Assembly: GCF_901709675.1 (NCBI RefSeq)
Contig: NC_051098.1
Location: 5,470,000-5,533,999, forward strand
DNA length: 64,000 bases
Source: Syngnathus acus
Lineage: Eukaryota; Chordata; Actinopteri; Syngnathiformes; Syngnathidae
Reading direction: 5' to 3'
Below the pieces are notes generated by a model. The model saw only the letters and a program-made list of their open reading frames with translations, was not told the DNA's origin and ran no database searches. This document shows, piece after piece, positions 35,701 to 48,712 of this stretch; within the stretch, counting starts at the first letter, position 1; every line of letters starts with the position of its first letter. Made by a program: the position numbers and the translations under genes.

Positions 35701-38700
35701 TGGAGGAAAGCTTCTCAGGACAACGAAGCAGCACAGAGACAACGAGAAAAGGAGCAGAAGCAGCCAAATTAGATCTTGTCCAGGCTCCATCATAACTGTC
35801 ACCGCCATTTCAATACAAACATAAAAGAAAACGAGAATAAAAGCAAGACTCCCAAAATGACATTTCCTTATCAAGGAGTGTGCACACTCGTATTAAAAAT
35901 ACCAGTCTTCATGTTATACTATGTTACAGGATAGGATCATAATGGTTGCCCTGCCACTGACCCCCCCCATCTCCCCCAAGCTGTCTTGTATACTTCTAGT
36001 AGTCCCATCCACCTGCCCACCACCTATTTGTGCCTCGTGTGCTTTCTTTAGAACAGTCGGCGGTGTGAAGCATTGCCAGTGAAAGGAACTCATAACTCCA
36101 ACACTTTTTTCTGTCTTTCTAGCACTCACCACTTTAATGCTGACTTGTCACCCAGATATCCCACGTAATAACAAAGGGTTGAGATTCTGAGAAATGCATT
36201 TGCTGAACTATGCCATTTAATTTCAGAGGGAGGCTTTGACTGACTCAATTGTGCGTGCAAAAAAAAAAAGCCTTAAGTGAAGAGACCACCCAATTTGATA
36301 AGCAGATGCATTCATGAATGCATGATGATGGGTCAATGATCGGTCAATAGCAAGCCGAAGGTCTTGACGAGTGTTTTCGAAGGTGGATGGAAATATTAAT
36401 TAATGAATGAGAATATTTTCTTTCCCAATTCAATGTTGATTCACATCCTTGGTAATGCGTATGATTCACGATGTACAATTGAAGGCCACCCTCTTTCAAA
36501 ACACAGCAAGATGGCGACCAAAGAACAGTAAGAACCCAAGAATAGCACAACTTTGAGATCTGACATTTTGGGTTCCCCTGTAAATCCGGAACACAGGATA
36601 AAACTTAAAGAGTCATAATTTAACTGAACTGTATCATCAAGACAAAATGAAATTGCGAGGGTCTTAAAAATATTCAACCCTCCAACATTATTGAGCCAAG
36701 CCAACCATTTTGCATAAGAAAAATCTTACTCCACACTGCAAAACAAATAATGTCACATTGAATATGATTATTAAAATAATCATAATGCCATTGTCTCGAT
36801 TTACTCACAAATGTACTTCACGTGGACTATTAGCATGTTTAATTTAACTCAAACCTTGCAGGAAGCCATGAAATACTTGTTGTCGGAATAGCAACAAGTG
36901 GATAGGCAGGATTTATTTTATTTTCTGCTATCTAATTGAAGAGCATTTAACTGTTCAGCCTGTCAATATCTCCTGCTCGCATAGATACAGTAGATGAACA
37001 AAAAGTAAACTGGTAATTAAAAGAAAATTCCCACGGCACACCTGATCTCAAAGCATTCTACTGATCCACGGTGGGAATCACCTGTCTAGACAATAGCTAT
37101 TTTAATATCAAAGCGGAATTCAACCTTTTCCTCCCCCTCACCATTCCACCTGTCATGGCTTTTTTTAAAATGTATTTGTATGTGCGAGTATATGTCTGTG
37201 TGAATTGAATAATCCCGTGTTCATCACATTCGTTGACACAGTGACCTGGAAGCCCTCATGTAGCACGCACTAATCCAGATGAGGCCATGTGGCGATTAAA
37301 TTCAAGATCATACTTTTGAATAGGAAATATGCTATGGAGATGTATTTTTCATTATTTGTTCCTTTCTTGTTTTATTGTTATGACCTGCCAGTGAGTGAAG
37401 AGTGCATGCATGTGTTTTGAATGTGTTTTGAATGTGTGAGCGTGTGTGTGAGTGTGTATGTGTGTGTGCGTGTGTGCATAGAATTTATTTTACAACTATT
37501 TTTAAACTTGGAAAAGTGGACAAGTACCATTCAAGGTTCCTGTGCTACATCTACGAAGCAGCTGTGCTGGCTTTTGTATGTGCCAGCACAATTACATTGG
37601 GGGCTGTTTACTCCAACTTTACTGCTCTGAGGGTTTGAATTTACACTGTGGCCACTTTAGAGAGGACACAAAATGCAGCTGTCTGAGCCACCAACATGAC
37701 ACAACTCATAGATGTCACACTAACACACACACACACATTGAGGTAAATAGCCTTCGCAGAACCGATGACAGAATATTATTTATAGCACTGCTGTAAGAGG
37801 TAAGCGACAGTTACTCGGGATAAGGAAACAGGACCGGTACAGCATTCTAAAACCAGGTCACCTTGCCTAATAAGTCAGTCTACAGTAACCTGCGATACAA
37901 CATTATAAAAATCTTATGGTATGCTGTCTTCACAGTATTGAAGTTTCAATCTGGTACATGTTATTATGGTATTGTAGAAATATAGTAAAAGAATGCCAGA
38001 GTGTGGAAAATTAAATGTCAGGAATGTCAAGAGGTCAACACAACTATGAAAAAGTCAAATAAAAACACAATGGTCAATATAGCACTCAAATAAATGCTTA
38101 TTTGAATAAAGTAGGTGAAGGATTTGTTCAGCAATTACAAAAATGGCTAGTGTTGCTAAATACCTCCATAAAATATCTCAATAACGGTACTGAAATGATA
38201 CTATGGCAAAATCTTAAAACATGAGTAAGAAATAATAGATCACTCAATGCAGCCACTAATCCACTAATATGACCTAAGTCCACTGTGAATGGGCATTAAA
38301 TGAATTCAAACCAGAAGGTTAAAATAAAAAGAGAGAGGAGTGGGAGAACAGGACTAAGTTGTTTATGAGCTGCTCAAGGAGAGGTCATCTGTTGCCAGTA
38401 GACACGAGTTAATCTGTCATTACTCTCATCAGGCCTTTGGCACTGCCACACTCAAGTGCTAGCGTGTGTGTGGCTGCAAAAGCAAAAAGTCTGATTGGAA
38501 TTCTGTTCAAGGGCTGGGTGAAAGCTGAGTCACCATGACGACCTGCACAGGAGAATGGGGTGGGGGGATACTTGGTAGAACCGGGAATGATGAAAAGGAA
38601 ATGGAATATCCTCCACATTGGTATTAAGGCCACTGAGCCACCAGCAAATTATACTGGAATCACAGTTGAAGTGTTTACTTTAATCATCCATCCAACCATA

Positions 38701-38716
38701 ATCATTTTAATAATTA
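32791..38716. other. Long non-coding stretch, no gene recognised
   Basis: Nearly 6 kb with little recognisable repeat content. It holds a TG-rich run (37431-37478) and an 18-bp perfect palindrome ATGCATTCATGAATGCAT (36306-36323). Open frames stay under 95 codons and lie on both strands. The low repeat density makes it the best place in the window to look for conserved non-coding elements by alignment. Confidence 0.5.
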
Positions 38717-39100
38717 CCGTAATTTTCGGACTAAAAGTCGCTCCGGAGTACAAGTCGCATCAGCCATAAAATGCCCAAAAAAGTGAAAAAAAACAAATAT
38801 AAGTCGCTCCGGAGTATAAGTCACATTTTGGGGGGCAATTTATTCGACAAAATCCAACACCAAGAACAGACATGAACGAGCAACAAAAGGCTAAACGATA
38901 GGTATGCTAACATGACATAAACACAAACAAAGAGCTGAGAACGGGCCTGACGTAACATTCAGAGTTATTAAAAAAAACTATTACATAAATAACACGTTTA
39001 TAAAACCATCTGTGTCACCCCAATTCATTAAATCCATCGATCGTCCTTTGTCAACAATGGGTGCGCGCCGCTGACGGCGCTTGCACTTCAAAATATTCCA
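38717..39100. mobile_element. TA-flanked CCGTAATTTTCGG element, right end not found
   Basis: TA (38715-38716) precedes CCGTAATTTTCGGACTAAAA and GTCGCTCCGGAGTACAAGTC. A second AAGTCGCTCCGGAGTATAAG lies at 38801. The left end is shared with the 170-bp MITE at 6992, but the interior (AATTTATTCGACAAAATCCA onward) is new, so this is a longer form. No closing inverted copy is seen before 39380; the right edge given is approximate. Confidence 0.65.
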
Positions 39101-39248
39101 CAGGCCCATATAACGATATATAAATTAGATATCAAATAATTATTATATAAGCAATAATATTATCAAACCATCTGTGCACTCTAAATCATTAAATCCATCG
39201 ATCAAATTCCTCATCCTTTGTCAACAACGCCGCGCGTGCGCCCTGACG
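39002..39248. repeat. Diverged direct duplication, about 75-85 bp per copy
   Basis: Copy one (39002-39075) and copy two (39164-39248) share AAACCATCTGTG, then ATTAAATCCATCGATC, then CCTTTGTCAACAA, then a GCGCGC-rich end. The spacing is 162 bp. The duplication may belong to the structure of the element that starts at 38717 or mark a junction between two related insertions. Confidence 0.7.
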
Positions 39249-39373
39249 TCAGCCTTGGAACGGATTTTTTTTCCCCATTATTTGTATTGGGAAAATATGA
39301 TTCGGAATTCGAACGTTTCACTCCTCGAACAGCCTTCTGCAACGGATTGTGTTCGAAAACCGAGGCTCCACAG
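39241..39373 (-). mobile_element. End of a DNA element with a CTGTGGAGCCTCGG start
   Basis: On the minus strand the piece starts CTGTGGAGCCTCGGTTTTCG and continues GAACACAATCCGTTGCAGAA. From memory, this is the end of a common fish DNA repeat (CAGTGGAACCTCGG...). It abuts the duplicated segment at 39164. Confidence 0.45.
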
Positions 39374-41389
39374 TATATAAAATTAGCCACAAATGAGATT
39401 TGTAACAAGGAAAATGTTCAGCTTCAAGCCTACAGCTTTTTGGTTTTCAGTGAGATGTCACTCAAACGTCTCTCAATCGCATGGCAATCCAATGACTGAC
39501 AATAAGTACAGCCTTGTGCTTAAATTATCCTATCAGTTTGTTTTCAAATAATGGTTGTTTTTCGCATTATATGTGAGAGAGCATTCCAAGAATATCTGGG
39601 ATGTCATTTTAAGAAAAACATGTTTGGAGAAAGGAAAGGGTTAGTGAGATGACGCTTATGAGAATAAATGCAACCTGGGAAAATATAGCCTCTGGTCAGT
39701 AGCCAGTGTACTGAAATAAAAATAGAAAAACGCTATATTTGCAATCAAACCATTGTTACAATTATGTCTTTCATACCACAAGCTTACAAATTTTGTTGTA
39801 TCTGAATTTACTGTTATATCACACTGGCTTTGAAAAAAAAAATAATCAAGACGATCATAATCTTAATCTTGGGTAGGGTCTAGCTCATCCATGACACTCG
39901 TGAGGATAAGTGGTGTAGAAAATAAAAGACGTGAGTGATATAATTATGACCACACAAGTTAAAAGTCATTATTGAGCTGCTCCATGCTGGCAAGGCGTTT
40001 GAGTGCTGAGCCGAGCGCTTCAAGAGCTGCAGACTATGTTTTTTATTCTTTTCTTTTTTTAAACAAACCATTTGACAGACATTTCTGACAGTCAAGGAGA
40101 CAGACGCTTTCACAGCAGCAGACTTTGACAGGTCGCTCAGAGGACATAATTGATTTTCTTTGAAGGTGTAAAAATGGTTTCGCACCCCGTCATTGATGTT
40201 ACCCCTGTCCAGTCATTGAAGCGAATGTGTGTACAGTATAATATTTCAAATCCAGATACATGTGCTCAAGTTTGACACTTAATATGAATTAACAGGAAGA
40301 TGAGAACAGAATGGCCTGTTCCGGTCGAATTATAAGAGTTGACTTAGATCGAGTCGTAAATTACATGCTGTAATTATGCCACAGATAGCCTCGATCTGTG
40401 TAGGTGCTGTGTGGGAGAACAGTCCTTCTTCTACATGCTCTGTGACAGCGCCAGTATTTCTATCTCAAGCGGAAACCAAGACCCCTTCATGGACCTCGCA
40501 TTTCCTTAGTAATTGTTTCATTTTGACTTGATTCAAAGTCTGGACAGGTTTATGAGGCTATACCTCATCTGTTATGGCCCTCTCAAGGGCCATTTCTGTC
40601 TTATCACATTTTGGGGCTGCTTGTGCGTTCCCAATATGGCGTAATTTGCGAACATACAGTCAGAAATGTGATTTATGAAGACGTAGATAACAAGCTGACT
40701 TTAATAGATATTAATGGCAGTGTGTTAAAAGTCATTTGAAATCATGCCACATTTAAAAAAACAAGAATAACCGCAATAACCCCAGGCTCATGTGTTGCTC
40801 ATGAATAACACACGGAACAAATAATTGAAAGTGAGAGCACTGGTAAGTGAATAAAGAATCTAATTTACAGAATGTTATTGTTTGTGACAATAACTGGTTA
40901 TGTTGTTAATAATGTACTACAGAGGTGATTATGGTTACCGTGTAAAGAAAATAAGTAACAAAAGAGACTCTCGCCCGTTTTCCATTACAGTCAATCACAT
41001 TATCATGTTGAACTAAGAATTGTCATCATATGCGGCACAGAAACATTCTACCAACTCAAATTATATTTGTTACAAAACAACATATAGTGGATCAAAACAC
41101 TCAAGACACATATGTATACTATGTATACATACAGACTTATTTATGATTATTATTATATTTCAGTGATTATGAATCAAGCAATCAACAGATGAAGTCTTTC
41201 TCCCAACAGATGGCAGAGACCCATTTTTATTTATTTATTTTACCGCAACTCAATTCTAATCATTGTGCATGGTTACAATCAAGGAGAATCTTTTTTTTGT
41301 TCTGAGCTGATATTTTTGTGCTAGTGCGGTATTGAGCAGTGCAATGCTGTTGTAGTGGAGGTAGTCTGTGTGAATATAAGTTCCTTGTT
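39374..41389. other. Non-coding stretch with one small SINE tail fragment
   Basis: At 39871-39930 (plus strand) GGGTCTAGCTCATCCATGAC and GAGGATAAGTGGTGTAGAAA recall the SINE 3' body. No gene is recognised in the rest. Confidence 0.45.
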
Positions 41390-41690
41390 CATGCTATGCT
41401 GTTTTGGAGGTCGCAAAGTTGTCAAGGTTGTATGACACCGTGGTACATGTGGTGCTTGTCAGCAGACTGGAAAATGATCAGCCCAGAAGATCACTGGTTT
41501 CTCTGCCTAGCCTGGAGGACATCCCTAGCTCTCGCTACCTTAGCAAAGCTCCCCACATCATCAAGGGCTCTTCTCACCCCAGTAGTCAGTTCGAACTGGT
41601 GCCCTCGAGCCAGCACTACAGGTCATAAAGATCTCGGACAAACAGACTTCTTCTCCGGAGGAAAAAATCATAACCAGGAGTAATGCCGTA
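41390..41690 (+). pseudogene. LINE ORF2 C-terminal remnant
   Basis: The frame starting near 41404 reads RRSLVSLPSLEDIPSSRYLS, then KAPHIIKGSSHPSSQFELVP and SSQHYRS, then a TAA stop. Past the stop it continues RSRTNRLLLRRKK. This follows the order of the conserved C-terminal tail of fish L2/Rex1-like LINE proteins (SLPSLEDLY...A..II..P.HP...FE.LPSGRR.R..R.RTNR), from memory. The reverse-transcriptase domain upstream is not present in recognisable form. The premature stop and short length show a dead copy. Confidence 0.55.
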
Positions 41691-44600
41691 AGAACCAACT
41701 AAACATCAACCAGACGTGCACTAAGATTTACTTTCTGTACAATTTCATTATAGTAACCCATAACTGTTTACACTCTCTGTGATTATATATTATTTTCAGT
41801 TGAGTCAGTTTTCTTATATGTATTAATTTACAATGATTTACTCTACCAGGCATATTTAGGCCACAAACAAAGTACAAAGCAATCATTTTGGATTTAATTT
41901 GGTCTTTTTAGGCCGTGAAAGAAATGCTTCAAATTAACGAACAGTTGAATGCCCCTTACCCCAATTAGTCTGTTAAATTGAGGTTTTACTATATAGGGCT
42001 ATCCATTTCCTCAATTGCTGCAAGTCACAATTGTCCAACAATCAGTTCCACAGAATAGAGAGAATTTAGAAATAATCTATAGTACTAATCCAGTGTTATG
42101 ACGAGCACTAGAGTAAATCGAAGCTATACACCAAATCCAATAGTAACCATTTGATTTATCTCTGGGTTGCACATCGATCCAAGTGATCAGTGACATTTCA
42201 CCTACATATGATGATGGAAGCAGCACATTCTAATTAAGGTTACAGAACCCCTTTTTGTGGAAGAACTCCCATATCGGTCTCCGCTGCCTTTATGAAATCA
42301 ACAACGCTTCAATATAATTAGCCACTGATAAATGATGTCTGCATGCAAACATTGGTAAAACAGCAGAAACACAAAAATAGAAACACGTTTTTAATTAACT
42401 TACAAACCTAACATTAGTGTCATCGGTCCCACAACAGTGTAGATGGCAGCAAAAAGATTTATCCACAGTATTCCTCATGAGAGACAAAAAAGGAATAAGA
42501 TGAATTCAATTTTAGAGTCGTGGTACAAGAGCTTTGTGTAATAATTGAACACTTTCAAAAATGACTTAACGGAGGGTCAACAATTGGATGATTTCAGTCC
42601 CACTTTTAGGGCTGTAGTTGTTTGATCTGAAAACTTATGACTATATAAACTAGACGTTTCCACTCACCAGATGGTGTGGGTGACTTTTGTGTTTGATAAG
42701 AATGTAAAAAGGATGTTTAACACAATTTAAAAAGAATCCCGAAAGCATTGTCCAATGTTTTTCACAGAGAAGCCTGCACTCCAAAGCATTTTATCAACAT
42801 TGTTGTCAGTCACATTTTTTTGATCGGGAACGATTCATTATTAAAAACTGGTATTTTCAGCAGTGGGTTTTCACTCAAGGGATAGATAGTTTGGTGTAAC
42901 TTATTCATGTGAGATACTAAAACTAAATGTATCTTCCAAACATTAGCAAACATCTAAGCATTTAACAGTAGCTTTGTATAGCTGCACTTTGCTCGAGCAA
43001 CTCATCTAAAGTGGACTCAAACTGAGGGCAGCTGGCTATTGAGAGCATAGAGAGCTCCCCCCATATGTGCCTACAGTATGTACATGTCCATATTTTAGGA
43101 TATAGCTGCAGCTTTATTTTGTCACAAACAACGTCAATAGAAGAATAAAGCAAGCCAGCTGTCACCAGCAAGCCCTGCAATAAATATCAACCCATGTATA
43201 ATGTTGACTATATTCATGTGACAATGTTAGGAAATGTCATATGGATGTGTAGTGTATATGTCTATGTTGCAAATATTAAATCAATTAAGATAGCAAAACT
43301 ACTCAACTACTGTCTAATGCCATCATGAAGAAATTCTTCATACATTTCAGATACATCATCATGACATCTGAAATAAAAGGATGGCTATGATTTCAATCTC
43401 GATCTAAAAGTTGCATATATTTCAATGTGCATGCATGAATATGTGCAAGGGGGCCAGGAATTAGCACATTGGCTTGTCCCGGTTAAAAAGACCAGGCCCA
43501 TTTTTATAGTCCAGCCCGGCCTGACTCAAGCCATGAAATATTTAGCTGTATGGGCAGCATGATTTAGTCGTGCAATACTGCAGTCCCGTTCATTTAAATT
43601 TCTACAAACATTTAAAACTATACATATGTAGCTGTTACTACTACACCAGACAAACATTTAAATGAGCCAATTTATACACGTAAATGAAATCCTCCAACAG
43701 AAAAAAACCCCGAAACCATTTATTCTGCTTGCTTTGCTCGGGAATAGGCTCGTAATAATGGACTATTAAATGTATGCAATATGTAATGTATGCAATTAGT
43801 GTAAAATTACTTAAGGAAAACACAAAAGATGGATATTTTGATTCCTAATTGCAGTCAACCTACAGTATGGACCTATAGCAACAAAATCAAGCCTTTCAAA
43901 TTAAATACACATTCCCACATTTTGTCTAAAAATGTGTCAATAAAATGACTGGCTCAAATTCTATACATTTCTTTACAAATATGGCACACAGTCGTGGTAC
44001 CACCTTAATCCAAGCTTATGTGCAATTACAAAGACATAATTGTTCATACATATCCACTCATATATTATTTTGGGGAATAATCATATATTATACCAGAAGT
44101 TGCCCAGGTAGCGCAGAAGAGTGCTCATCATAATGAAACTGACAGTCCGCTCTAGTATTTAAAAATAATAACAACTTTCCACTTTCATGGATTCCCTGCA
44201 TAATGTTTGATTTAATACTGTAAACAGACAAACAAACAAGAACATTTGCATAAAAACAGACTTGCAACAACCACAGCAAAGATAAACACATATTTTTGAC
44301 ACATGATTCTACAGCAGTAGCTTGGGGTTCACAACGGTTACTCGCCTGTGATGCTAATTATCTTGAAACAACAACGAAACAAATGTGTCATATTTCCGCC
44401 TTGTAACTGCAATATTACTTACTTAGATCTTGGAATTCCACTCGAACTAAACGCGCCATCAAAGGGTTCATACAGATTCTCACACATCATATACCTTTGA
44501 TAATAATAGGAATGAAGCAACTATGTGATGTGAGAAATTGAAAATTGCCTGTCTACTCCATAGGTGATGTAAGTGAAAACAAACAAGTCGGTGGTGTAAA

Positions 44601-44890
44601 AAAAGCTCTTGTTAAACAATTCATAGTGTATGACCACTTCCAAGAAAATGTCTAAACTGTTTCTCGAGGATTAATTGGAGGAAGAAACAAGTTTGTCCTT
44701 TTCTTTTTACTTTGTGCACCAATTCAAAATCATATTCTTTTCCAAACACATTTTACTTCTAATGTAATGTATGTATTAAGGTTGTGAACATTCGGACTTG
44801 CAGCTAATTAAAACATCAAATTAACCATACAGACATTAGAAAACTGACAATCGATTAAATGGAATAAAGTTGGCCTTATAAAATGTCCTA
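41691..44890. other. Long non-coding stretch, no gene recognised
   Basis: AT-rich DNA with short overlapping open frames. No RNA gene or named repeat is supported. Confidence 0.5.
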
Positions 44891-44975
44891 CGTTTCAGAA
44901 TCAAATCAGAATCGTCTATATTGTCATTTTAATTTACATTATAACGAAATTTGGTTGCAACCCCAAGAGGTGCTT
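44891..44975 (-). mobile_element. LINE 3'-end fragment
   Basis: TCAGAATCAAATCAGAATCG, then TTGTCATTTTAATTTACATT and AACGAAATTTGGTTGCAACC, resemble in minus orientation the GATTCTGATTCT-type 3' end of fish LINEs. A plus-oriented relative of that terminal repeat lies at 2384-2399. Confidence 0.5.
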
Positions 44976-46147
44976 TGCAAGTTGCATAAAAATGGCAAAA
45001 AAATGACAACAACAAAATTTAGCTACTTTCTAAAACCATTGCAATAAGTTTTACCTTGTATCCATCAATACAAGCTGAGAAAACAAACATGAATCTTCTG
45101 GCTCATGAGGATCCATTTATCATAGAAATATATATTTTTATATTCACACATACTGTATCTGTGTCTTCATTCTGACTCGTTTCAAAACATCAACCAAATA
45201 TATATAATCATCTACATTCATGGTGCAAAATATCTACTTTGTGTAAAACAATTGCATCTTACTGCTGGGGAAAAAATGGTATCGCGTTGCACATGTTCCA
45301 TTGGTAAGCAAGAGCCTGACCGTGTGAATTAAATGAGAAGTAAGCTCAAACGGCAACTGTCTCGTTACAAAGCTAGACAAAGAACAAAATGTCACTTTGT
45401 CCTTGCATGATGTGACCTAATTATTTCTTATATAATGTTCTTAGTTCATGACTCACTCTCTTTGGGGGTTGGGGGGAGCCCATTAAATTATCATCTTAAC
45501 CTGCACGGTGACTGGTGAGGAGCGGACCCAGCAGCAGGAAGGATTGAACATCTTCCATTTTTGTTACAGTATTATTATCTGATGGCCGCTTGTAACAGCT
45601 GGCAGCTCAATGACTTGGCAGCTGGGAGAAAGACTTCAACATCTTTAGTTGTCACACGTATACCAACACATACACTGCCTGCGTCAAGCCTGTAAATACT
45701 GGACCCAATTTACCTGTAGCGCCATCCCACGAGCACACTAAGCACGGTGGATGCTTTTAAACCCCTGTCAAAAAACGTGTGTGTAAAGTGTGCCAAAAAC
45801 CGGACACAAATCACCCATTAAAGTTTATCTTACAAATGTTAGTTTTTAATGGCAGTCTTCCAAGCTTCTCACTTTTGACCTTTGGCTTGGGAGAGTAATT
45901 TGTACTTGACTATAAACTGATTTATTGGGTAGTTAACACATCAGTGGAGAACACTTCCCAAGCTCTAAAGGGGCATCTTCATGTGCAATCAGAAATGTAG
46001 CAAACTGAGTGGAAGTCCCCTGCCAGATGTCTGACCTCATACCGCCTCGATCCAGGGTGTTACTCATCACAGCTCAGATGAGATTTCTTGTCAACATTCT
46101 CATCCAATATATACTCTGAGGAATAGCTACTGTATACCTCTACAATA
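44976..46147. other. Non-coding stretch, nothing recognised
   Basis: No supported gene or repeat is seen. Confidence 0.45.
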
Positions 46148-46325
46148 TCTATCCATCCATTTTTGTACCTCTTATCCTCGTCGGGATTGAGAGGCGCTGG
46201 AGCCTATCCCAGTTGACTTTGGGCAGAAGACAGGCTTCACCCTGAACTGGTTACCAGTGAAAGGCAAGGCACATTTAGAGAGAGAACGATTCATACTATC
46301 ATTCATACTTGCCTGCACAAACATC
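46148..46325 (-). mobile_element. SINE-family copy, head missing
   Basis: ATCCATCCATTTTTGTACCT, GGCGCTGGAGCCTATCCCAG, ACCCTGAACTGGTTACCAGT and GGCAAGGCACATTTAGAGAG occur in the order of the local SINE on the minus strand. The tRNA-like head is missing, as in 5'-truncated copies. Confidence 0.7.
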
Positions 46326-46410
46326 AGGCACTACGACATCAGCGACGTCCCCTTTGTGTAACAAAATTACAATCCAGTCACAGGTCATGGGTCCTCTGAT
46401 GACATAAATA

Positions 46411-46816
46411 ACGTATTTCCCGGACTATAAGGCGCACCTAAAAACCTCAAATTTTCTCAAAAGCCCACAGTGCACCTTATAGTCCGGTGCGCCTTATATA
46501 TGGACCAAATTCCTAAATTTAAACTGGCCCGAAGCATTGTGTCATGAAATCAATCATAAGTGGCCCGCTGAAGACTATGAATCATGAATCAAAAAGACTA
46601 TGGATCATTATTTTGTGATTATAAAGTAATTTGTTGCGTCTGAAGTTCAAATAAAGATAAAATGGAGAATGATTTGATTTGGATTAGAAATCTGATTAAT
46701 GGAATTAATGGTGCGCCTTATAGTCCGGTGCGCCTTATATAAGGACAAAGTTTTAAAATGGGCCATTCATTGAAGGTGCACCTTATACAGTGCACCTTAT
46801 AGTCTGGAAAATACGG
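46411..46816. mobile_element. TA-flanked MITE, 406 bp, CCGTATTTTCCGG family
   Basis: The left end is ACGTATTTCCCGGACTATAA and the reverse complement of the right end is CCGTATTTTCCAGACTATAA. TA flanks both sides (46409-46410 and 46817-46818). The subterminal motif CTTATAGTCCGGTGCGCC recurs inside the element (about 46476, 46717 and, changed, 46783). The interior shows no open frame that looks like a transposase. The copy at 62153-62564 aligns over its full length with only scattered differences. The motif CGGACTATAAG is also shared with the GTCGC group at 6992 and 38717. Confidence 0.88.
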
Positions 46817-46818
46817 TA

Positions 46819-48438
46819 CCCAAAACACACAGCTATAAACACCCAAGAATGTCTATGAACATAACATTGGTGTATTCTGAAGTGGATTTCTATAGGACCT
46901 GTTTTATGTCTGTCTGAACATTTTGTAGAAGAACCCGAAATATGTCGCTTCAGTGAGCATTGCAGAAAAGATTTTAGTGACCATTGTGTTTTTTGAAGGG
47001 TGTCAACAATTAAGCTCAGGTGTGTATTTCTATTCATATGTGATAAAAACGTCTCACTTTATAGATACTGATGAGGGATAACAGCCCCAGTGCAATAAAC
47101 TGGATAAATAATATAGCTGCCACATATACAGGTGGGTAATGTTTACGATATGACTTTAGCACTCATCATAAACAACTTAAGCAGTTGAACTTAATTTAGA
47201 TTGTGCAAACAAATTACGCAATTGAACTCAAATTAGATCAAAAAGGGCCGCTTAACTGCACAAAATCACTCTGACTTTGGTTTAAAAAGCTAAATGCAGT
47301 AATTAATACAACTTAATTTGTGAACAAACAAAATGTTTTAAATGAGCTCAACAAGACTAAGCGGATCAAATACTCTGGATGAGTTGATTGAATTTTATTG
47401 GATTCTAAATGCGGTCCTAAAAATATGCTTGCAAGGTGTGAAATTTATGAGCAAAGGAAGAAGTGGTACTTCAAGCACGAAGCAATATCGGGCTGTTGCC
47501 ATACTGATTCCTGCCTTGTCTCTCTCGCAGACACAGACCTTTGCAGCTGTCAATCAAACTATCATCTAATATGCATCAAGAGCTGCACGCATGCCTAAAA
47601 ATTAGGGGTGTTTTTTTTTTTTTCCGAGTTTGCATGTGAAGAAACCTCGCATATTTGAGTGGAACTTGACAGAAACAAAGAATACATTGAGCACAAGTGT
47701 GTGCACTGACATGTGCCTGACATCTATATTCAAAAGGAATCTAACCTACATTCTATTTTTGTAAAATAGCTGGAGACGTAGCATTTTTTTTTAATGAATT
47801 TTACCTAAAAAAAAAAAGAAAAAAAAAAATTAAGAAATTAGCTTTATTCATTATATCAAATAGTTTTGGGTGATTTTTGTAATCTTTGATCTGAATTCTT
47901 CTTTTGTTCTTTTAGGGCTTTTTTTGCGAAATGATTCTGAGATTATGACCTGCTAAAAATGCAATTTGGCAGCACAGCGGCGCACGTTAGCATTTCTCCC
48001 CCACTGCAAAAAAGCTTCTGAGTTGAAGGTCTCAGCTCAGAGCTAAAATTGGACACTTTAATTTCCTCCCACATTCAAATCGCATGTGTTATATTAGACA
48101 CTAAAAGGCTCTCAGATGTTAATGTGTGAGAGAAAGCTAATTAAGAAATAGTTGGTCGATCATGTCCAGCTATCACATTTGACTGGTCACTTATGTTGTG
48201 AGCTAAGTTAAAACATAATAAATTTGGATATTACATACTGACAAGCTTTTCTGAGCGGTACAATGGCATAATTATCTTATCGTCTCATGAGAGGAGGCTA
48301 AGTCGCGTGGCACACTGACAGAACCGTCGATATGACAATGTCCAGTGCCAAGAATCCAATGTTGTACATCCGTAGAGAAACGAGAAGACAATGAAAATTA
48401 TGTTTACAAGATGAATAAATTGTATAATTACGGATGTC
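46819..48438. other. Non-coding stretch, nothing recognised
   Basis: The stretch has poly-T and poly-A tracts near 47610 and 47800-47832. No gene or named repeat is supported. Confidence 0.5.
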
Positions 48439-48449
48439 ATAATTATAAT

Positions 48450-48701
48450 TGCGATTGGCTGGCAACCGGTTCAGGGTGTCCCCCGCCTTCTGCCTGATGA
48501 CCGCTGGGATAGGCTCCAGCACGCCCGCGACCCCCGTGGGGACAAGCGGTATAGAAAAAGAATGGATGGATGGATGGATGGATGGATGGATGGATGGATG
48601 GATGGATGGATGGATGGATGGATGGATGGATGGATGGATGGATGGATGGATGGATGGATGGATGGATGGATGGATGGATGGATGGATGGATGGATGGATG
48701 G
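48450..48701 (+). mobile_element. 5'-truncated SINE with a 140-bp (ATGG)n tail and target-site duplication
   Basis: The copy starts inside the SINE body at GCGATTGGCTGGCAACCGG, so head and promoter boxes are missing. The body GGGATAGGCTCCAGCACGCC leads to GGACAAGCGGTATAGAAAAAG and an uninterrupted array of about 35 ATGG units (48562-48701). ATAATTATAAT (11 bp) is repeated exactly on both sides (48439-48449 and 48702-48712). Truncation at the 5' side with a flanking duplication is the classic outcome of target-primed reverse transcription. The pure long tail suggests a young insertion or continuing tail expansion. Confidence 0.93.
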
Positions 48702-48712
48702 ATAATTATAAT

